A stretch of 64,000 nucleotides of DNA from Pleurodeles waltl (lineage: Eukaryota > Chordata > Amphibia > Caudata > Salamandridae). The notes beneath the pieces are model-generated. The model was not told the origin of the DNA. It made no database searches and saw nothing but the letters and a program-made list of their open reading frames with translations. This document shows, piece by piece, positions 1-11,310 of the stretch; the first letter of the stretch is position 1; each line of letters begins with the position of its first letter. The position numbers and the translations under genes are program-made. Location: assembly GCF_031143425.1 (NCBI RefSeq), contig NC_090437.1:842283978-842347977 (forward strand), written 5' to 3'.

Positions 1-1345
1 GGATATTTAGTCACACCTGCACTCATCTGCATACTGAATGGGTCTTCCTGGGCTGGAAGGGTGGAGGGGCCAGACACTTGCATTTCAAAGGCTAGTGGCC
101 TGCCCTCACACAATGGACTGCCAAACCCCCTACTAGGACCCTGACAGACAGACCTGTACTGAAAGGGGACCTTGTGCACTTCAAAACCACTCTTTGAAGT
201 CCCCCACTCTTCAAAGGCATTTCTAGGTATATAAACTGGGTCACTGACCCCCACCACATTCGACACTTCTGGACCTGAATCTGCAACCTATCAAGAGTAA
301 CTGCCTGGCTGCCCAAAGGACTCATCTGGGCTGCTTTGCTGAGAAGGGCTGTTGCCCTTTTGTTACCCTGCTGCCCTGAAGTGCTCTCCAAGGGCTTGGA
401 TTGAGCTTGCCTCCTGTTTTCTGAAGCCTCAGGGCCAAAAAGACTTCATCTTTTCAGGAAACTCCTTGTGCGCTGAAAATCGATGCACAACCTGCCAGAA
501 ACTACACACAGCCTGCCCTGTGACGAGAAAATTCACGGCAGAGCCGAACCGGTATGATGCAGCCCGACTTCCCGAGTGACGATTCAACACAGGGCCTGCC
601 TTGAGACCAGAAATTCGATGCCCAGTCCTACCGGATCAACGCACAGGTGAATCGGAACAACGCAAACTGACTTCCCGTAGAATTGACGCATCACCTGCTC
701 TGCAACAGAAAATTTGACGCATCACTATACCAGATCGACGCAACATCCGTGACTTCGTCCTGCATACCCAGGATTTCCACACATCATCCTTGGGCGTCAA
801 AAAGATCCCTGCACGCAGTGAGGAACCAAGACTGTGTGCCGTAAATTGACGCAAAGCCCCTTGCAGCATGGAAAGAAACAACACATCGTCTGTGCCACAC
901 CGGACATTCCGACGCACACTCTATTTTTCCACGCATCTCCTCCTCTGTGGTGTTCGTGCATGTTATTTTTGATGCAAGCCAGGTACTTTGTAAAAACAAG
1001 AGACAACTGTTGATTTCTTTGATTTAAGACTCTTTTTAATTTTGCAAAAGTGAAATCTCAACTTGTGCTTATTGAATCGTTCTTGTTTTGACCTTAATTT
1101 AACCAGATAAATAGCATATATTTTTCTAAACCTGTGTAGTGTATTTTTGTGGTGTTTTCACTTTGTTACTGTATGATTTATTGCAAAAATACTTTACACA
1201 TTGCCTCCTAATTTAAGCCTGACTGAGCTACCAGAGGGTGGGCACAGGATAATTTGGATTGCGTGTGATTTACCCTGACTAGGATTGTGGTCCCTATTTG
1301 TACAAACGTGAATACCTCTGCCAACTAGAGACCCCATTTCTAACA
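1..1345 (+). mobile_element. 3' part of a long LTR (solo or 3' LTR)
   Basis: This is collinear with the two LTRs of the complete element at 56033-63237. It shares the block around the TATA-like box, the GACGCA-rich stretch, and the tail that ends TTTCTAACA. The 5' part lies outside the window. A TATA-like TATATAAA is at 228-235. After the terminal CA at 1345 the sequence does not resemble the primer-binding region that follows the 5' LTR of the complete element, so this is a solo LTR or a 3' LTR. It is clearly older and more diverged than the 56-63 kb pair. The ORFs across it are short and overlap on both strands; none is credible. Confidence 0.8.
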
Positions 1346-1494
1346 GTTTTGGACCTATTTTCTGTGAATAAATTAGAAACCTGTATCCCGCACCTGTAGT
1401 ACAATTTATAGTAGTATATTAATAAAAAGATGAAAACAATGTAATATAAAATTCAATGCTGCTTTATTTACATTACCTATTTATTCAAATTCAG
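1346..1494 (+). other. End of the intron upstream of the first visible WDR17 exon
   Basis: AT-rich sequence with a pyrimidine-containing stretch before the acceptor AG at 1493-1494. Nothing else is recognised. Confidence 0.6.
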
Positions 1495-1725
1495 GGATCC
1501 CTGCTTCTCTTAGCTGGTGCTGGAACGCAGGAGATGCTGCTGCATTTGTCTCTCATAGAGGACCTTTGTATATTTGGACTATCTCAGGACCAGATAGTGG
1601 AGTGGCAGTGCATAAGGAAGCTCACAGTTTCTTGTCAGATATTTGTCTTTTCCGGTGGCATCCACGAAAAAAAGGGAAAGTTGTGTTTGGCCACACCGAT
1701 GGAAGCCTTTCCATTTTTCAGCCAG
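1495..1725 (+). CDS. WDR17: WDR17 internal exon A (WD40 repeat region)
   Basis: An internal coding exon of 231 bp, 77 codons. The acceptor AG is at 1493-1494 and the donor GTAAG starts at 1726. The first two bases complete a codon begun upstream, and the last base (1725) starts a glycine codon finished in the exon at 18913, so the exon is phase 1 at both ends. The open frame contains WCWNAGDAAAFVSHRG, then YIWTISGPDSGV, then a WD40-like stretch ending FGHTDGSLSIFQPG. These strings match what I know of vertebrate WDR17, a large cytoplasmic WD-repeat protein of poorly known function. There is no stop or frameshift. The AUG shown by simple ORF calling inside this exon is not a start. No search was run; the identity rests on recall of the family plus consistency with the next two exons. 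Confidence 0.88.
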
Positions 1726-2195
1726 GTAAGACGTCACTCATGGTGAAAACTTTTTGCTGCATGTTTTTCAGACGTCTTGTTCTCCTATGCATTAAAGCCT
1801 GATACTGAACCTCCCATTATGAATCTAATCAATCTGATTGTTTTATTACAGCTATTAAGAGTGGTCTATGAAAATAGTTATTAAGTAACCTGATTTCTGA
1901 TGGATACTTCTAACCGCAGATTCTTCACCTTTAGTATAGTTCCCAGGCATCAAAGCAGTGCCTTGCATGCTAGTAGGTGGCGCTGTGCAGTTCCGCATTG
2001 ACTGTATCCCATTCTGGAAGTGATGAAGCAGAGGCGATATAGGTCCCACCAATGCGTATTGATGCCAGTTCATCACTTTCCGCACCTTCAGATGTGGACC
2101 CAGTGCTCTGTTCTTCATTTACTTTGTTTTTTGACATTTTTTCCATTATATTTTCTCTTTCAAATTAAAACCATTAAAACCGGTGCAAGTGAACT

Positions 2196-3940
2196 ATGCC
2201 CCGTCCAAAGACTACAGGATTTAAACCATGCAGGAACTGTCCCACAAAAATGTTTGTGACAGACCTTCCACCAGGTATGCCTTTGGTGTTTGGGCTGAGG
2301 AACACAACTCTACATTTTATGAGGAATGCACCCTCCATCATGGAACACTGTGTAGAATGGATATGCAATTTCACTGGAAGAAACTGCTTAAGTTCCACTC
2401 CCATTCGAAGTATAGAGTGTGGACCCGCCACCACTCCTGAGGTCGTTCCAGTAACAGTTCCCCTTTACAGTCATTGGCTAAGTCCAAATCAAAGTCAAAG
2501 AGGAAACACAAAACAGCCAAGCATGACTTCTCCCCATCCCCCACTCTGTCAAGGGCATATACATGCCACTCAGTCTCACTCCTTATTCACTGTTAAACAT
2601 TTTTCACAATCGATCCCAGTGCACCCAGAATTTCCTGGTTCACCTTGACATTCCAACAGATCCAGGCCTTCCAGAAGGACCATATTGTGCATTCTTTAGC
2701 AATCTCCACTTCTCTCGTACGTGCCTTTGGACCTCAGGTTTAAGCAAGGGCCTACAGTTTGGTTACCATTGGCAAGTCCGTCTTCAGTGCTGTGTATGCT
2801 ACTCAAACCCACCTCATGTTCCACAGCAACAATGATGCTGAGTCCCGCTCTAGTGCTAAAACCTGAACCAGTCCCTTTGACATCAATGCTGGTACCATTG
2901 ACTCTGGAAGAAGACCTTATACTGATTTTGGCATCTGACTCTGAGTCGAATTACCTCAGCCTTGGCTGTGATCACATCTGAAATCTACAAAGCTGCACCC
3001 CCTCTGATCTGATTTTGACAAAACACTGCCCCTAACGTGGAGCTGCCATTAGGTGCCCCACCACCTTTTTGGTTCAGACTTTGATCAGTCTACCACCCTA
3101 TGAAGATAACATTGCCATTGATGAGGATGTGCTAACTTCACACTATGAGGACAATTTCTACAAGGACTTACAGGAGGTAAGCAGACTTGATATATCCACT
3201 GATAGTGGGTTAATTTCTCCCCTGTACCTCACACAGAATAAAGTGCTTCCTTCACTGTGGTCAGTAAATGTAAAGAAGAGTGTTTGACCTAAAACTCCCC
3301 TCTGTGGAGGTCAATGTTAATGTCTTTAAAAGGTTCTGCAGGTGGTGCAGGATTCTTATGAGCTCATGTTGGCCTTAAATGAAGCCATAACTGATACTTT
3401 TTATACGCACATGGACAAAGCTTTGGGCAAAAGCATTGAGGCATTCAGGAAACATTTGTTTGCCTCAGCCAGCTTAGCTTTGCAGTCGGCCAACAACAGT
3501 TGTTTACTTGCGGGATCTTGCTGGCAGTGGCTGAAGAGAATCAGGCCTCACTTTCACAAACTGTTCAGGATGTCAAGATTGCAACTAAATAATGTAAATT
3601 GGTCTGGGTATGACACTATTAATTGCTTAGGCTGAGCAGTTAGTACAAGATTGTTCCTCCGTCGCCATGCTTAGAAGAGATCTGCTGGATTTTCTGGGCA
3701 TGTCCAGGCATCTGTTATGGAAATGCTATTTCAAAGGTCTCTCCAGTTTAGCAAGAAAGTGGACCCTGCTCTGGAAGGCTTTAAGAAAACCCAGCCCACA
3801 GCACGTTCTTTGGGCCTTCCTTTCAGCTCCTTCCAGACATTTCAACAAACCAGTCTCTTTTGGGGAATTTGCAATGGGTTGGCATAAAGACAATGCCAAA
3901 CATCCCTTATTGCCACAGCAAGCACCTCAGTTCTTTTAGG
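2196..3940 (+). pseudogene. DIRS gag remnant (copy C)
   Basis: The opening segment after the ATG at 2196 reads MPRPKTTGFKPCRNC and then FVTDLPP. This has the same layout as the gag starts of the other two DIRS copies: basic N-terminus, CxxC, a VTDP-like motif, then a cysteine/histidine cluster. Later fragments also line up: DISTDSG near 3190, FASASLALQSANNSCLL near 3460-3500, and a RSLxLSS-like stretch near 3740. The pieces lie in different frames, so the gene is dead. Gag packages the element RNA in active DIRS elements (established for retroelements generally). Confidence 0.6.
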
Positions 3941-4169
3941 GAAGGGGATGGGCAGTCAAAGTGCTTGTCAACAGGGACACCAATCATCTAAGTCCCCCAA
4001 CCCTGCAAGGGCAATCTCCAAGCCCTTATCCTTAGCGGCTCATGGCCACACTATAGGAAGCCATATTCAACACTTTTTTACAGTGGTGGCAACAGATTAC
4101 ATCAGTCAGATGGGGCCTCCAAATAGTCCTTCAGGGCTACCTACGCTGTCCAATTTCTTTTGTACCCAC

Positions 4170-4472
4170 TTTTTATTTCACCTACATCAGAGCAGCTCTT
4201 AGAGAGCCACTTGGGCATCTTACTGCAGGACGTGTAGGCCCGTTATCCAAAGGGGCCACGAAGAAGGTACTGTCCTTGGACAAAGGGAGTGAGTCTTATT
4301 ATTCCCACAATTTCCTGGTGCTGAAGAATGACTGAGGTCTTCATCCTATATCAGATTTCAACCCTCTTAGTGCCTTTCTGTGGATGGAAAAAATTCAAGA
4401 TGGTTGCATTTGCCCAAGTTCTGTCTGCCCTGAATCCAGGCGACTGGATGTTGGTCCTTGATGGAGGCAGCA
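4170..4472 (+). pseudogene. DIRS reverse transcriptase, N-terminal remnant (copy C)
   Basis: The + strand contains a broken version of the DIRS RT entry block. It has a YYSHNFLVLKND segment (family form xYSRYFLVPKKDG), then a degraded ILDL-like block, then GDWMLVLD. Two or more stops are present. The match ends at the LTR boundary at 4472; the next RT block, DVYFHI, is found at about 7460 on the far side of the LTR. Confidence 0.6.
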
Positions 4473-5586
4473 TGTTCTGGTTGGCTGAGGCGAGGCCCTA
4501 GCCAGGCAGAACCTGCCACTCCTGTCAGGGGTGGGTGATTACACTCACTGAATAACCTGTACTCACCCTTGGGTAGCTTGATAAAGAGCATTCAGGCTTA
4601 TCAGAGGGGAATCTGTAAATATTAGCACAGCACTACCACACAAAAAAATACACTGCCCGTCACAAAAGAGATGTATGTAAGTAAAGTTCGTATTTAGCAC
4701 ACACATTAGTTAACACAATATGAACATCGTGCAAATCTGGGCAAAAATCACATTTAGAAATATCACTAGCAGTTCTAGGCCCAAATGTGTTAAAACAACA
4801 TTAGCAATATGTACATGTGAAAAAAATAATACTTCCCTCCCAGCTCCTTCATGCAGTGCCAAAACGTTGTCAGCACAAGACCCACCCTAGCAATTACCCC
4901 AATTCAATATCACACAGTTATCGGGTGACCCCGTTTCACAATGATAGCAGCAATGTGTACATACAGAGACTTTCAGCACCTTTAAATTGTTCTGTGGCGC
5001 AGGCCGCACAGGTATAACCCAATGTCAACTGTGATAGTTCTCCGACCAAAGAAACAATATGTGCGGCAACAGCGCTGTGTGGTGTAGTCAATCACCGGCA
5101 ATCACTCCCACTCACTCACTCCACACCGCTACGTGGTGCTATGTATATCAGTCAGGCTAGTATAACATGCACCTGTCCACACAAACTCCAAGCACCCTAA
5201 TGCAGTACACTGATATCCAGCAAGTTAGAGATCACTGCGCTCATAGATCCCCTAGGTCCAAACCTTCCTTTACCCTCCAACCAGTTCCTACTATCCCACC
5301 GCCCATGATCTGGAGATAAATGCACCCTTTCCCTATATACTAAGCGACTCGTGACCGGAATGACACTTATTCAGAATCCCGGGACAAAGGTGAGGGGAAG
5401 AAAGAGATAACAGCTGATCAGGCAACAGTCGACAAATGGAGGTCTGGCCACCACTCAGGGGGTCTCCTCACAGTGCTTTCTGGCAGTCTGCAAAGCACGG
5501 GTGGGTCACTTTGGGACACTCACTGTTCACAGTGGTGCTCAGCCAAGCCGGGCACTCCAATACACAAATAGGTAAAAAATGTGCGC

Positions 5587-5950
5587 CTCCCTGGAAGGAG
5601 GCACACTGTCTAGTGTGCAATGGCTTGAGTCGCACCAGACAATTCGGAGCACACACACGGAAAGGTATCATATGCATAGCTCCCTGGAATGAGGCACAAC
5701 GTCGGGGGCGCAATCACTTGAGTCTCACCAGACTATTCCAGACACACACGAAAAGTTCCAATCCCATATCTCCCTGGAATAAGGCACAGTGTCAGGTGCA
5801 CTATGACTTGAGCGCACTAGACAAATGCAAACACGCACTGAAAGTTACCAATGCCGTACCTCCCTGAAATGAGGCACAACATCTGGTGTGCGATAATTTG
5901 AGTGGCACCAGACAATTCCAGTCACACACACAGTTATGCAAGTTCAGTGG
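5587..5950. repeat. About 90-bp tandem repeat, four diverged units
   Basis: A CTCCCTGGAATGAGGCAC-like block recurs at about 5587, 5680, 5770 and 5860. Each is followed by a CTTGAG..CACCAGACAATTC block and an ACACAC stretch. The array lies inside the antisense solo LTR and helps explain its extra length. Confidence 0.75.
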
Positions 5951-7141
5951 TGCCGCACAAAATAGAATTTGACGCTGCTCTGGGTACGTCTTAACCTCCG
6001 AGGGTCGCAACCATTGAATCGGACACTGCACACAATGAGCGTGCAGTTGGTTGTCGCACAAGAGCAATGCGGCCTGCTCGACCAAAGCGGGCCCGTGGGG
6101 TCCTGTGCCCAGTGAATCTGCCCACTACCAACAAGACGCTTATGTGTGTCGCGGCCCCATGATGAAGGGCCACACTCCTTGAATGTGGGCAGTACTTTGC
6201 AGGCTCCTCACCAGGTAAATCTGGTCTCCAGGCACAATATTTAGTTCCACACCACCCGCACTCCTGCTACCAAGTGACGTCCAACAGATGATGTAGGCTC
6301 TGCCATCCATATGACACAGGTAGAAGGTGTAGGTCCCTTGTGGGAGGTCTTTGATTTCACAGAGACCTCCACAAGATAAAAGTGGGCAAGCCAACAAGCC
6401 CTTGGAGAGCACACTTCGGAGTGCCACACAGCAGCAACCAGTTTGCCCAGGCTAGCCACGAGGAGGAAGGGTGCGCGGTGCCTTCCTAGAGCAGTAATTA
6501 CTCCTTGTGCACAACAGATTATTCTGTAAGTGTATCTCTACTTTTCTGCAGTGTGGCACCAGTAGGTAAACTATAATGTGTCTTTGAAGTTGAGGGAGGT
6601 TCAGGGAGTTCCCCTTTGAACCACAGATGTATTCCCTAAATTTCCATCCTGTCTGCCATGGGTTTGTGGAATGCAGATCTTAATCTTTAGTGGGGCCTTG
6701 CTCTGGCTCCAAGAGGCCAAGTGTCAGAACCTTTCATTCCAATCTATCTAGCCAGGCCCATCAATGGCAGAGGTCTTTGTTCCAGTTGTGTGCCCAAGTT
6801 TTATAGCTGTCATCGGAAATGCACAGAAGTGCTTTTTTCATCCTCCAGTGTGGAATCAAGTCAGATTAAGAAGTACACATAGCATTTTAGGGCAAACAAA
6901 TGCCCACTTTCTAGAAGTTGCATTTCTCTATGATTATTGATAAAACCATCTTTACCTTAGAAAGGGGATTGTCAGGAAGAATCCAATTATGGTAAACAAT
7001 ATGCGACTGCTCTGCCGCAAACCACTGTTACAGCTAGGAGTACTCGTAACATTTCCACCATGTTAACCTATAGGCAGAGCTTCTCCTGTGCAGTGAAAAT
7101 ACACATGGGTATTCTTCCCTCTCTGGCCAAATATGAGGTTG

Positions 7142-7275
7142 CACACATACAAGCCTGCATTGGCAGGCAGGACACATTTTTAAAAGCACCATAGGTGCAA
7201 GTGGGCACACAGGCCTGCTAAGTCAGGCGGGATACATGTTTAAAGCACCATTGGTGCTCGTACGCACACAGGCCA
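7142..7275. repeat. About 60-bp direct repeat, two to three units
   Basis: An ACACA.GCCTGC...CAGGC.GGA.ACAT.TTTAAAGCACCAT.GGTGC pattern occurs at about 7142 and 7205, with a partial third start at about 7265. It lies within the antisense solo LTR. Confidence 0.55.
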
Positions 7276-7442
7276 GTGCCACTTCCCAACATATGTGGGA
7301 AGGCGTGCATGCACTTTCACACTGTACTTACAGTGGGAAAGTGCCCAGGGTTCTAAAGCCACTAAGGGTAAATCAGCAAAATCTACTAGAAAAAGCAGAA
7401 AAGGTTGGGGAAACACCACCAACAGTATTCCAGGTCTAACAT

Positions 7443-7960
7443 CCCTGGTCCTGCAGGATGTGTATTTTCATATCTCCCTCCTGCAGTCCCACAGATGAAA
7501 CATGCGGTTCAAGAGAGTCCAGGAGCATTTCCTATTTGCTGTGCACCCCTTTGGCCTTACCAATGCCCCTCTGTTTATGAAAGGGATGGCGGTGGTAGCA
7601 GCAAATCTTCGGAGGTTAGAGATAGCAGATAGTGACGTCATTAGGGTTCACTGTCAAAGTGCCTAAGTCTCACCTGACTCCTTTGCAGAGGCTGCCTTTC
7701 ATCAAAGCCATTCTGAATATGGTCCCAGTGTTTCAGTCTCAGTTTTGGATCTGAGTGAGAGCGGCTCTGAGGCTTCTTGACCTATTGGCCTTCTGCATCC
7801 TACTTCTTGACTGTGCCATGTTGCCATGCACGCTCTGCACTGAGATCTTAAATCTCAGTGGGCCCAGCACCATGGGAACTTGTCAGAATCCATCCATGTT
7901 TCAGAGGAGACTGCAAAGGATATGCAATGGGCGCTTTTCAACTGCATTTCAAGTGGCAGA
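7443..7960 (+). pseudogene. DIRS RT/RNase H remnant, continuation of copy C
   Basis: The RT resumes with LVLQDVYFHIS, followed in another frame by FAVHPFGLTNAP, a well-conserved RT block in DIRS elements, and by MAVVAANL (compare MAVVAAHL in the copy at 50910). Downstream, HSEYGP, SESGSEA and EILNLSGPSTMGT-like strings correspond to the connection/RNase H region. The match fades at about 7960. No tyrosine recombinase or right terminus follows, so copy C is 3' truncated. Confidence 0.6.
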
Positions 7961-8996
7961 GGATAAAGAAGGTAGTGGGGCTTATGGAGGAAGAGCTAAA
8001 AAAAGAGAGGGAAGAGAAAAAGATAAATAGAGAGATGGTTTTGGGTCCACACTTTACATAAATTCTGTGGCTTGCCTACCTTTTGTGGTATGATCTCTTG
8101 GGGATCTGCTCTGCCTAACTACAGTGTCCCACTTCCGTGCAGCTTTGTGTGCAAGTACACTCATATTAATGGGTTAGAGCAACAACGCATTGGGCCTCTT
8201 TGCAAATTTAGTTGCATTACAAAACATAGTTGGTTTCTCCTTTAAGCATGTATTTGTGCTGCCGCAAAAAACTCTTGGCTGTCGATTAAGTTTTAAAACA
8301 GGCAACTTGTGCACAGTTAGAGCACTAATTTGCTTAACTAAAGACTTTCTGAAAATGCCAATTCCTCCTCCATGTGAGACGTTGACCAGTCCAAGTTTTC
8401 CTGCTAGCTGACCTAATTGTATGCATAGTGCTTACTACACGTTTCCAACATTCTCTCTATAAACAAGCATGGCCAGGGCAAGGCGGTACAATGATTTGAT
8501 TTGTTATTCTTTACTGTAAAAATATGCTACAACAGAAGTGGCATAGAAACTCTTTTTATTTTGAATGCATTTCACAGGAAAAATATAATTGTGTTGGTGC
8601 AAAGAAAACACTTGTTGTCTTTGAATTATTGTAAGCTGAAGAAATAGGACCCCTTATTTAAAGTTTGATGGATGGGATATCTACCACATTATAAAAAGCT
8701 CTATCTAGTAGTCAGTAGTTTAAAGGCGTACAAAGTATAACCTGTACATAGTACTTTGGCACCCGGACTTCGAATTAAGCTAAACATACCATGACCCCAG
8801 AGAAACAGTTGCAAAGGTACGTTTGCATATATATATATATATATCTACCCACATGTTGAGTTTCCCCTAAACTTAAGTGTAAACTTAAGTAGTCACCATT
8901 TCCACACCTAGTTTCCCCCTCATTTGAGGGTCAATTTTCACCCCCCTCAAATGAGAGGGTGGAGAATCAACTGAGTTTGCAAGAGTGTGTTTACTA
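7961..8996. other. Intronic sequence without recognised gene
   Basis: Mostly AT-rich. It contains an (AT)n run at about 8829-8846 and an inverted repeat at about 8916-8957, where CCCTCATTTGAGGG is followed by CCCTCAAATGAGAGGG. Nothing else is supported. Confidence 0.6.
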
Positions 8997-10558
8997 CAGG
9001 GAGAGCAGAATTATTAGGCAAGTTGTATTTTTGAGGATTCATTTTATTATTGAACAACAACCATGTTCTCAATGAACCCAAAAAACTCATTAATATCAAA
9101 GCTGAATATTTTTGGAAGTAGTTTTTAGTTTGTTTTTAGTTTTAGCTATGTTAGGGGGATATCTGTGTGTGCAGGTGACTATCACTGTGCATAATTATTA
9201 GGCAACTTAACAAAAAAATATATATACCCATTTCAATTATTTATTATTACCAGTGAAACCAATATAACACCTCAACATTCACAAATATACATTTCTGACA
9301 TTCAAAAACAAAACAAAAACAAATCAGTGACCAATATAGCCACCTTTCTTTGCAAGGACACTCAAAAGCCTGACATCCATGGATTCTGTCAGTGTTTTGA
9401 TCTGTTCACCATCAACATTGCGTGCAGCAGCAACCACAGCCTCCCAGACACTGTTCAGAGAGGTGTACTGTTTTCCCTCCTTGTAAATCTCACATTTGAT
9501 GATGGACCACAGGTTCTCAATGGGGTTCAGATCAGGTGAACAAGGAGGCCATGTCATTAGATTTCCTTCTTTTATACCCTTTCTTGCCAGCCACGCTGTG
9601 GAGTACTAGGACGCGTGTGATGGAGCATTGTCCTGCATGAAAATCATGTTTTTCTTGAAGGATGCAGACTTCTTCCTGTACCACTGCTTGAAGAAGGTGT
9701 CTTCCAGGAACTGGCAGTAGGACTGGGAGTTGAGCTTGACTCCATCCTCAACCCGAAAAGGCCCCACAAGCTCATCTTTGATGATACCAGCCCAAACCAG
9801 TACTCCACCTCCACCTTGCTGGCGTCTGAGTCGGACTGGAGCTCTCTGCCCTTTACCAATCCAGCCACGGGCCCATCCATCTGGCCCATCAAGACTCACT
9901 CTCATTTCATCAGTCCATAAAACCTTAGAAAAATCAGTCTTGAGATATTTCTTGGCCCAGTCTTGACGTTTCAGCTTGTGTGTCTTGTTCAGTGGTGGTC
10001 GTCTTTCAGCCTTTCTTACCTTGGCCATGTCTCTGAGTATTGCACACCTTGTGCTTTTGGGCACTCCAGTGATGTTGCAGCTCTGAAATATGGCCAAACT
10101 GGTGGCAAGTGGCATCGTGGCAGCTGCACGCTTGACTTTTCTCAGTTCATGGGCAGTTATTTTGCGCCTTGGTTTTTCCACACGCTTCTTGCGACCTTGT
10201 TGACTATTTTGAATGAAACGCTTGATTGTTCGATGATCACGCTTCAGAAGCTTTGCAATTTTAAGAGTGCTGCATCCCTCTGCAAGATATCTCACTATTT
10301 TTGACTTTTCTGAGCCTGTCAAGTCCTTCTTTTGACCCATTTTGCCAAAGGAAAGGAAGTTGCCTAATAATTATGCACACCTGATATAGGGTGTTGATGT
10401 CATTAGACCACACCCCTTCTCATTACAGAGATGCACATCACCTAATATGCTTAATTGGTAGTAGGCTTTCGAGCCTATACAGCTTGGAGTAAGACAACAT
10501 GCATAAAGAGGATGATGTGGTCAAAATACTCATTTGCCTAATAATTCTGCACTCCCTG
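8997..10558 (-). mobile_element. Tc1/mariner element, DD37E type, with TA target duplications
   Basis: The 1562-bp element is flanked by TA at 8995-8996 and 10559-10560. The terminal inverted repeats start CAGGGAG(A/T)GCAGAATTATT and match at both ends. A second inverted copy of the core AATTATTAGGCAA lies inside each end, at 9193 on the left and at 10360-10372 (as its complement) on the right. The spacing from the outer copies is about 184 and 174 bp. This is the IR/DR layout known from Sleeping Beauty-like transposons. One transposase gene lies on the minus strand. Confidence 0.95.
9324..10340 (-). pseudogene. Tc1/mariner transposase with a single in-frame stop
   Basis: The transposase cuts and pastes the element by a DDE mechanism. 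The start MGQKKDLT is at 10340. The frame runs about 338 codons to 9324 and is broken only by a TAG at 9606-9608 (codon 245). Residues 8-50 form the first helix-turn-helix. Basic KPRRKIT (57-62) precedes the second helix-turn-helix (about 65-105). The catalytic residues are D144 in WTDE, D237 in FMQDNAP, and E about residue 275 in NPIEN. There are 37 positions between the last two, counting the stop, so this is DD37E. That spacing fits the DD37E (Traveler-like) group, not the classic DD34E Tc1. The length is normal for the family. With one stop and otherwise intact motifs, this is a young but inactive copy. Confidence 0.93.
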
Positions 10559-10560
10559 TA

Positions 10561-10763
10561 TTTGTAACTTTCCAAATGTTTGTGAAGATTTTCGTTTCTC
10601 TTAATGGAACATTCACATAAACAATATTTGACTAAAGGTGTACTCCATATAGGTTTTTCTTGTTAGATATCCGCCAGTAGACAGATTTTAATAAATAGCT
10701 AGGTCATAAGAATAAAATGAACATATCTTTCAGTAGAAGAGGCTGTATGTGGTTTTGAATACC
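10561..10763. other. Short intronic spacer
   Basis: AT-rich; nothing recognised. Confidence 0.5.
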
Positions 10764-11310
10764 ATTTTTAGGGTTGAGCCTGCAAGAACATGCGCTAGCT
10801 CATGTGTCTCGCTTGCGAGACTCTGATGTTAACTAAAAAGGGCTTAGAGCCACCCGTTGTTTACCATTAGTTTACTTGCCTGGCACTCTTCTTTACAGCC
10901 TCGTGATTGGTCACAGCAGGCCTGGCAGGCATTCCCATTCCTGTCTGTGGAGCTGGGACCAAGTACTCATTGATTCAACTTAATCAGTGCACGTCCGCTG
11001 CTCCTGAAATGATCAAGGTGCTTCTTTTGAACTTCTAGGGGCCTGCAAAAGACGGTGTTTGACTTTCAAAAATGTGCCCTGCAGGACAAAAGCATTGCGA
11101 AGTTTTAATTTATATAGTTAACTCTTCTTTTATTTCGCTAAGTCTTCCTCTCTCACTTTGCACTCATATTTTATTGAGTTTTTGCTCATTTTGCTGTTCT
11201 CAAAAGATGACGATTATCTTGAGCTAAGTACTGCGAAGCGACATTGTTTATTTCTTATTTGTACTTTCTGAAATCATGCTTTAAGACATAATTGTGCAGT
11301 ACACTGCAAT
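10764..11310 (+). repeat. Unique-looking flank of satellite element, copy 1
   Basis: This block of about 550 bp recurs in the same orientation upstream of the second array (19352-19390 plus 20160-20680). Shared landmarks in order are TTTTAGGGT.GAG, GAGAC, GGGCTT.GAGCC, ATTGATTCAA.TTAATCAGTG, GCTGTTCTCAAAAGAT and ACATAATTGTGCAGTACAC. A small palindrome, GTCTCGCTTGCGAGAC, lies near 10810. The opening GGGTTGAGCCTGC resembles a pol III B box, but no A box or tRNA fold was established. Confidence 0.8.

Larger units (their letters stand above)
1895..4472 (+). mobile_element. Decayed DIRS-like retrotransposon C, 5' part
   Basis: The left end (about 1895-2140) resembles the inverted terminal repeats of the DIRS copies at 36675 and 48049: a GATGGATAC start, a cleansing 'GCAGATTC..CACCTTTAG' type block, then a 'GGTGGCG' block. 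It is followed by a decayed gag and the start of the reverse transcriptase. The element is broken at 4472 by an antisense solo LTR. RT-like sequence resumes at about 7443. Many stops and frameshifts indicate an old copy. Confidence 0.7.
4473..7442 (-). mobile_element. Antisense solo LTR inserted in DIRS copy C
   Basis: Read on the minus strand it starts TGTTAGACCTGG (compare TGTTGGACCTGG at 56033) and continues with a block matching GGGCACTTT.CCACTG. It ends with the reverse complement of TGTTCTGGTTGGC, next to a CACCCTTGGGTAGCTTG block that corresponds to the LTR tail of the 56-63 kb family. At about 2.97 kb it is longer than those 2.0-2.1 kb LTRs. Internal tandem expansion explains part of the excess. 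I could not confirm an intact target duplication. Confidence 0.62.

Noticed and set aside
4451..7452. TGGTCCT on both sides of the antisense LTR as a 7-bp target duplication
   Set aside because: LTR ends recognised at 4473 and 7442 do not coincide with these repeats, and the RT codons give a simpler explanation for the similarity.
10764..10815. Possible tRNA-derived SINE head (B-box-like GGGTTGAGCC)
   Set aside because: No A box at the right distance and no cloverleaf could be drawn, so it is kept only as a satellite flank.
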